From assembly GCA_030427085.1 (NCBI GenBank), contig JAUHXH010000002.1, forward strand, positions 930,001-994,000: a stretch of DNA of 64,000 nucleotides. Direction: 5' to 3'. The stretch comes from Gammaproteobacteria bacterium. GTDB lineage: Bacteria > Pseudomonadota > Gammaproteobacteria > Pseudomonadales > Halieaceae. Each line of letters begins with the position of its first letter. Positions within the stretch are counted from its first letter, which is position 1. Below, piece after piece: positions 62,549 to 64,000 of the stretch. Under the pieces are notes generated by a model, which saw nothing but the letters and a program-made list of their open reading frames with translations, searched no databases and had not been told where the DNA came from. The position numbers and the translations under genes are program-made.

Positions 62549-64000
62549 GTGCTGCTGGAAAGGCTGCTGAAGGGCCGGACTGTCTGCCTGCTGGGTTTGT
62601 GCCTCATGCCCACAGTTGCCGCCGCACTGGAGGTCGAGGCCATTCGTGTCGGCCGAAATGGGGGTCTGTCCCGGATTGTTTTTGATCTCGATTCAGCACC
62701 CGAGTATCACGCTTTTAGCCTTACAGAACCGGCGCGTTTCGTCATTGATCTGGAGGCGGTAGCGGCGGCGGCAACGCTGGCGCGTGCCGAACTGGGCAAA
62801 ACACCAATCGCCGATCTACGGCAGGCTGCACAGGGCGATGGCGTGCATCGCTATGTCCTCGACCTTACGCAGCCCTTGCATGCCCTGAGTATTCATACCT
62901 TCGTGCTGGCACCAGATGCCTTCGGTGGCCATCGCCTTGTGGTGGACGTCCGGCCAGCCGTTGGAGAAGCGACGAGCGAAGCCGTGGCTGAAGCGGACGC
63001 TCCCCCGGCTGAGCCAGAGCCGCCGGTGGTGGCGACGCAGGTGTCGGAGGCTGCGTCGGCTGAGTCCCTGGGGCCCTCGGTATCTCAACCTGAAGCTGAG
63101 CAAACCGTCGCTGAACAAACTGTCGCCGATACGGGGGCCGCAACGCCCTGGATCAGCGGCCAGTTGGACCTGACATGGGAGCACGAAGCCGCGATCTCGG
63201 ATGGCGGCCTGCAGAAGTTTGAGTCACTGCTGCAACCGGCCTGGTATGGCCGTATTGGCGACGCCGTCGATGTCACCGCCATCGCACGCTTGCGCGCGGA
63301 TACCGAAGGCGAGCTTGGCCCGTCGGTGGATCGGCCAGTGAACTACAGCAAGCTCAACGGCCCGATCTATAACCGCAGTCGCGGCGAGCTCAGCCTGCGG
63401 GAACTGTACGTGGACTTCAGCACCGGCCCAGCGCAGTGGCGCGTGGGTAAACAACAAGTGGTGTGGGGACAGGCCGACGGTATCAAGGTGCTGGATCGAG
63501 TAAACCCACAGTCCTGGCGAGAATTTATTCTCGACGACTTCGACGATTCACGCATTCCCCTGTGGACAGTAGCCGTTGATACGCCGATCGGAGAGAGCGG
63601 CAATCTGCAGTGGCTGTGGATTCCTGACACCACCTACCATGAGCTGGCAGAGTCCGGCACCCCCTTCGCGTTCACGTCGCCACGGCTGGTGCCGGCTTTA
63701 CCGGGAGATGGTAGTCCGGTGGCAGTGGACTACGACAAGCCCGACGACCCGCTGGCAGACAGCGATGCCGGATTGGCTTACACCACCTTCCTGGGTGGTT
63801 GGGACCTCAGCCTGAACTACCTCTATCACTACGCGGATTTCCCGGTGATGTACCAGGATTTAGATGACGCTGGCCGCCCGCTGTTACGGCCGCGGTACGA
63901 GCGTAATCACCTGGTGGGAGCCACGGGCAGCACCGCGCTGGGCAGTTTGATCGTGCGCAGTGAGTTGGCCTATAGCACGAATGCTTACCATCTATCGCGC
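62549..64000 (+). CDS. AMIN-domain / DUF1302-like outer-membrane barrel protein, partial
   Basis: The frame starts at GTG 62549, four bases after the exporter-fusion stop, and is open through the right edge (at least 484 codons). Residues 1-25 are a signal peptide (...MPTVAAA). Residues about 28-135 form an AMIN-type domain (IRVGRNGGLSRIVFDLDSAP, FVIDLEAV, HRLVVDVRP). An acidic/Ala linker follows, then from about residue 200 a barrel-like region with ISGQLDLTWEHEA, LRELYVDFS, WRVGKQQVVWGQADGIKVLD and NPQSWREF, the wording of DUF1302-type outer-membrane proteins found beside MMPL and LolA-like genes. AMIN plus DUF1302 in one protein is unusual. Likely an outer-membrane exit or docking partner. 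Confidence 0.82.
   Translation, partial: MLLERLLKGRTVCLLGLCLMPTVAAALEVEAIRVGRNGGLSRIVFDLDSAPEYHAFSLTEPARFVIDLEAVAAAATLARAELGKTPIADLRQAAQGDGVHRYVLDLTQPLHALSIHTFVLAPDAFGGHRLVVDVRPAVGEATSEAVAEADAPPAEPEPPVVATQVSEAASAESLGPSVSQPEAEQTVAEQTVADTGAATPWISGQLDLTWEHEAAISDGGLQKFESLLQPAWYGRIGDAVDVTAIARLRADTEGELGPSVDRPVNYSKLNGPIYNRSRGELSLRELYVDFSTGPAQWRVGKQQVVWGQADGIKVLDRVNPQSWREFILDDFDDSRIPLWTVAVDTPIGESGNLQWLWIPDTTYHELAESGTPFAFTSPRLVPALPGDGSPVAVDYDKPDDPLADSDAGLAYTTFLGGWDLSLNYLYHYADFPVMYQDLDDAGRPLLRPRYERNHLVGATGSTALGSLIVRSELAYSTNAYHLSR

Overview
The window is about 64 kb of GC-rich chromosome, densely coding, from an aerobic marine-type gammaproteobacterium. Gene content (acetoacetyl-CoA synthetase, CtaA, several TonB-dependent receptors, Rieske oxygenase, exosortase-A type polysaccharide genes, a poly-serine lipoprotein linker) suggests the OM60/NOR5 (Halieaceae) or Cellvibrionales neighbourhood. 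That placement is an inference from gene content, not from a marker gene. No rRNA, tRNA, CRISPR array, insertion sequence or phage gene was recognised. Both window edges cut genes: a ThpR-type RNA phosphodiesterase on the left and an AMIN-domain/beta-barrel protein on the right.

Layout. 1-5 kb: thpR end, acetoacetyl-CoA synthetase, two small proteins and heme A synthase. 4.6-13.1 kb (minus strand): amidohydrolase, KshA-like Rieske oxygenase, Tag-like glycosylase, a TonB receptor translationally overlapped by an alpha/beta hydrolase, a TetR regulator and a secreted esterase; this looks like uptake and catabolism of a hydrophobic or steroid-like substrate. 13.2-17 kb: cardiolipin synthase, hotdog thioesterase and an MFS transporter, with a structured gene-free gap between the last two. 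17-24 kb: a glycerolipid module (HAD-PlsC fusion with a Lys/Ala-rich tail, PlsB, a GpsA-type dehydrogenase, a monoacylglycerol-lipase-like hydrolase and a convergent TMEM68/DGAT-like acyltransferase), then yaiI.

24.5-34 kb: two outer-membrane uptake units. The first is a poly-Ser lipoprotein with three beta-helix-like repeats of about 400 residues plus an 882-residue TonB receptor, preceded by four heptamers at 11-bp spacing that resemble a tandem Pho box. The second is a small CPLC protein plus a ZnuD-like receptor with His/Glu-rich loops, probably for zinc or another divalent metal. 34-42.7 kb (minus strand): selO, AbgT transporter, acyl-CoA thioesterase, Pmp3-like peptide, an unusual sigma factor with a long insert, a GGDEF-EAL protein and small membrane proteins.

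42.9-57.7 kb: an exosortase-A-associated exopolysaccharide locus. Leftward are the acyl-CoA ligase, the PLP decarboxylase, PrsT-like TPR lipoprotein, a Wzz-like chain-length protein and the polyprenyl-phosphate sugar transferase. Rightward are a trypsin-like protease, a Wzy/ligase-like polymerase, a low-molecular-weight tyrosine phosphatase and the FeeM-like exosortase-associated acyltransferase; a secreted beta-helix protein lies antisense to this run. No exosortase and no PEP-CTERM substrate lie inside the window. 57.7-64 kb: a flavin oxidase translationally coupled to the acyltransferase, then an RND/MMPL transporter fused to a LolA-like domain, then an AMIN/beta-barrel protein. This last set is the most interesting candidate for a new pathway: synthesis, modification and trans-envelope export of an acylated product.
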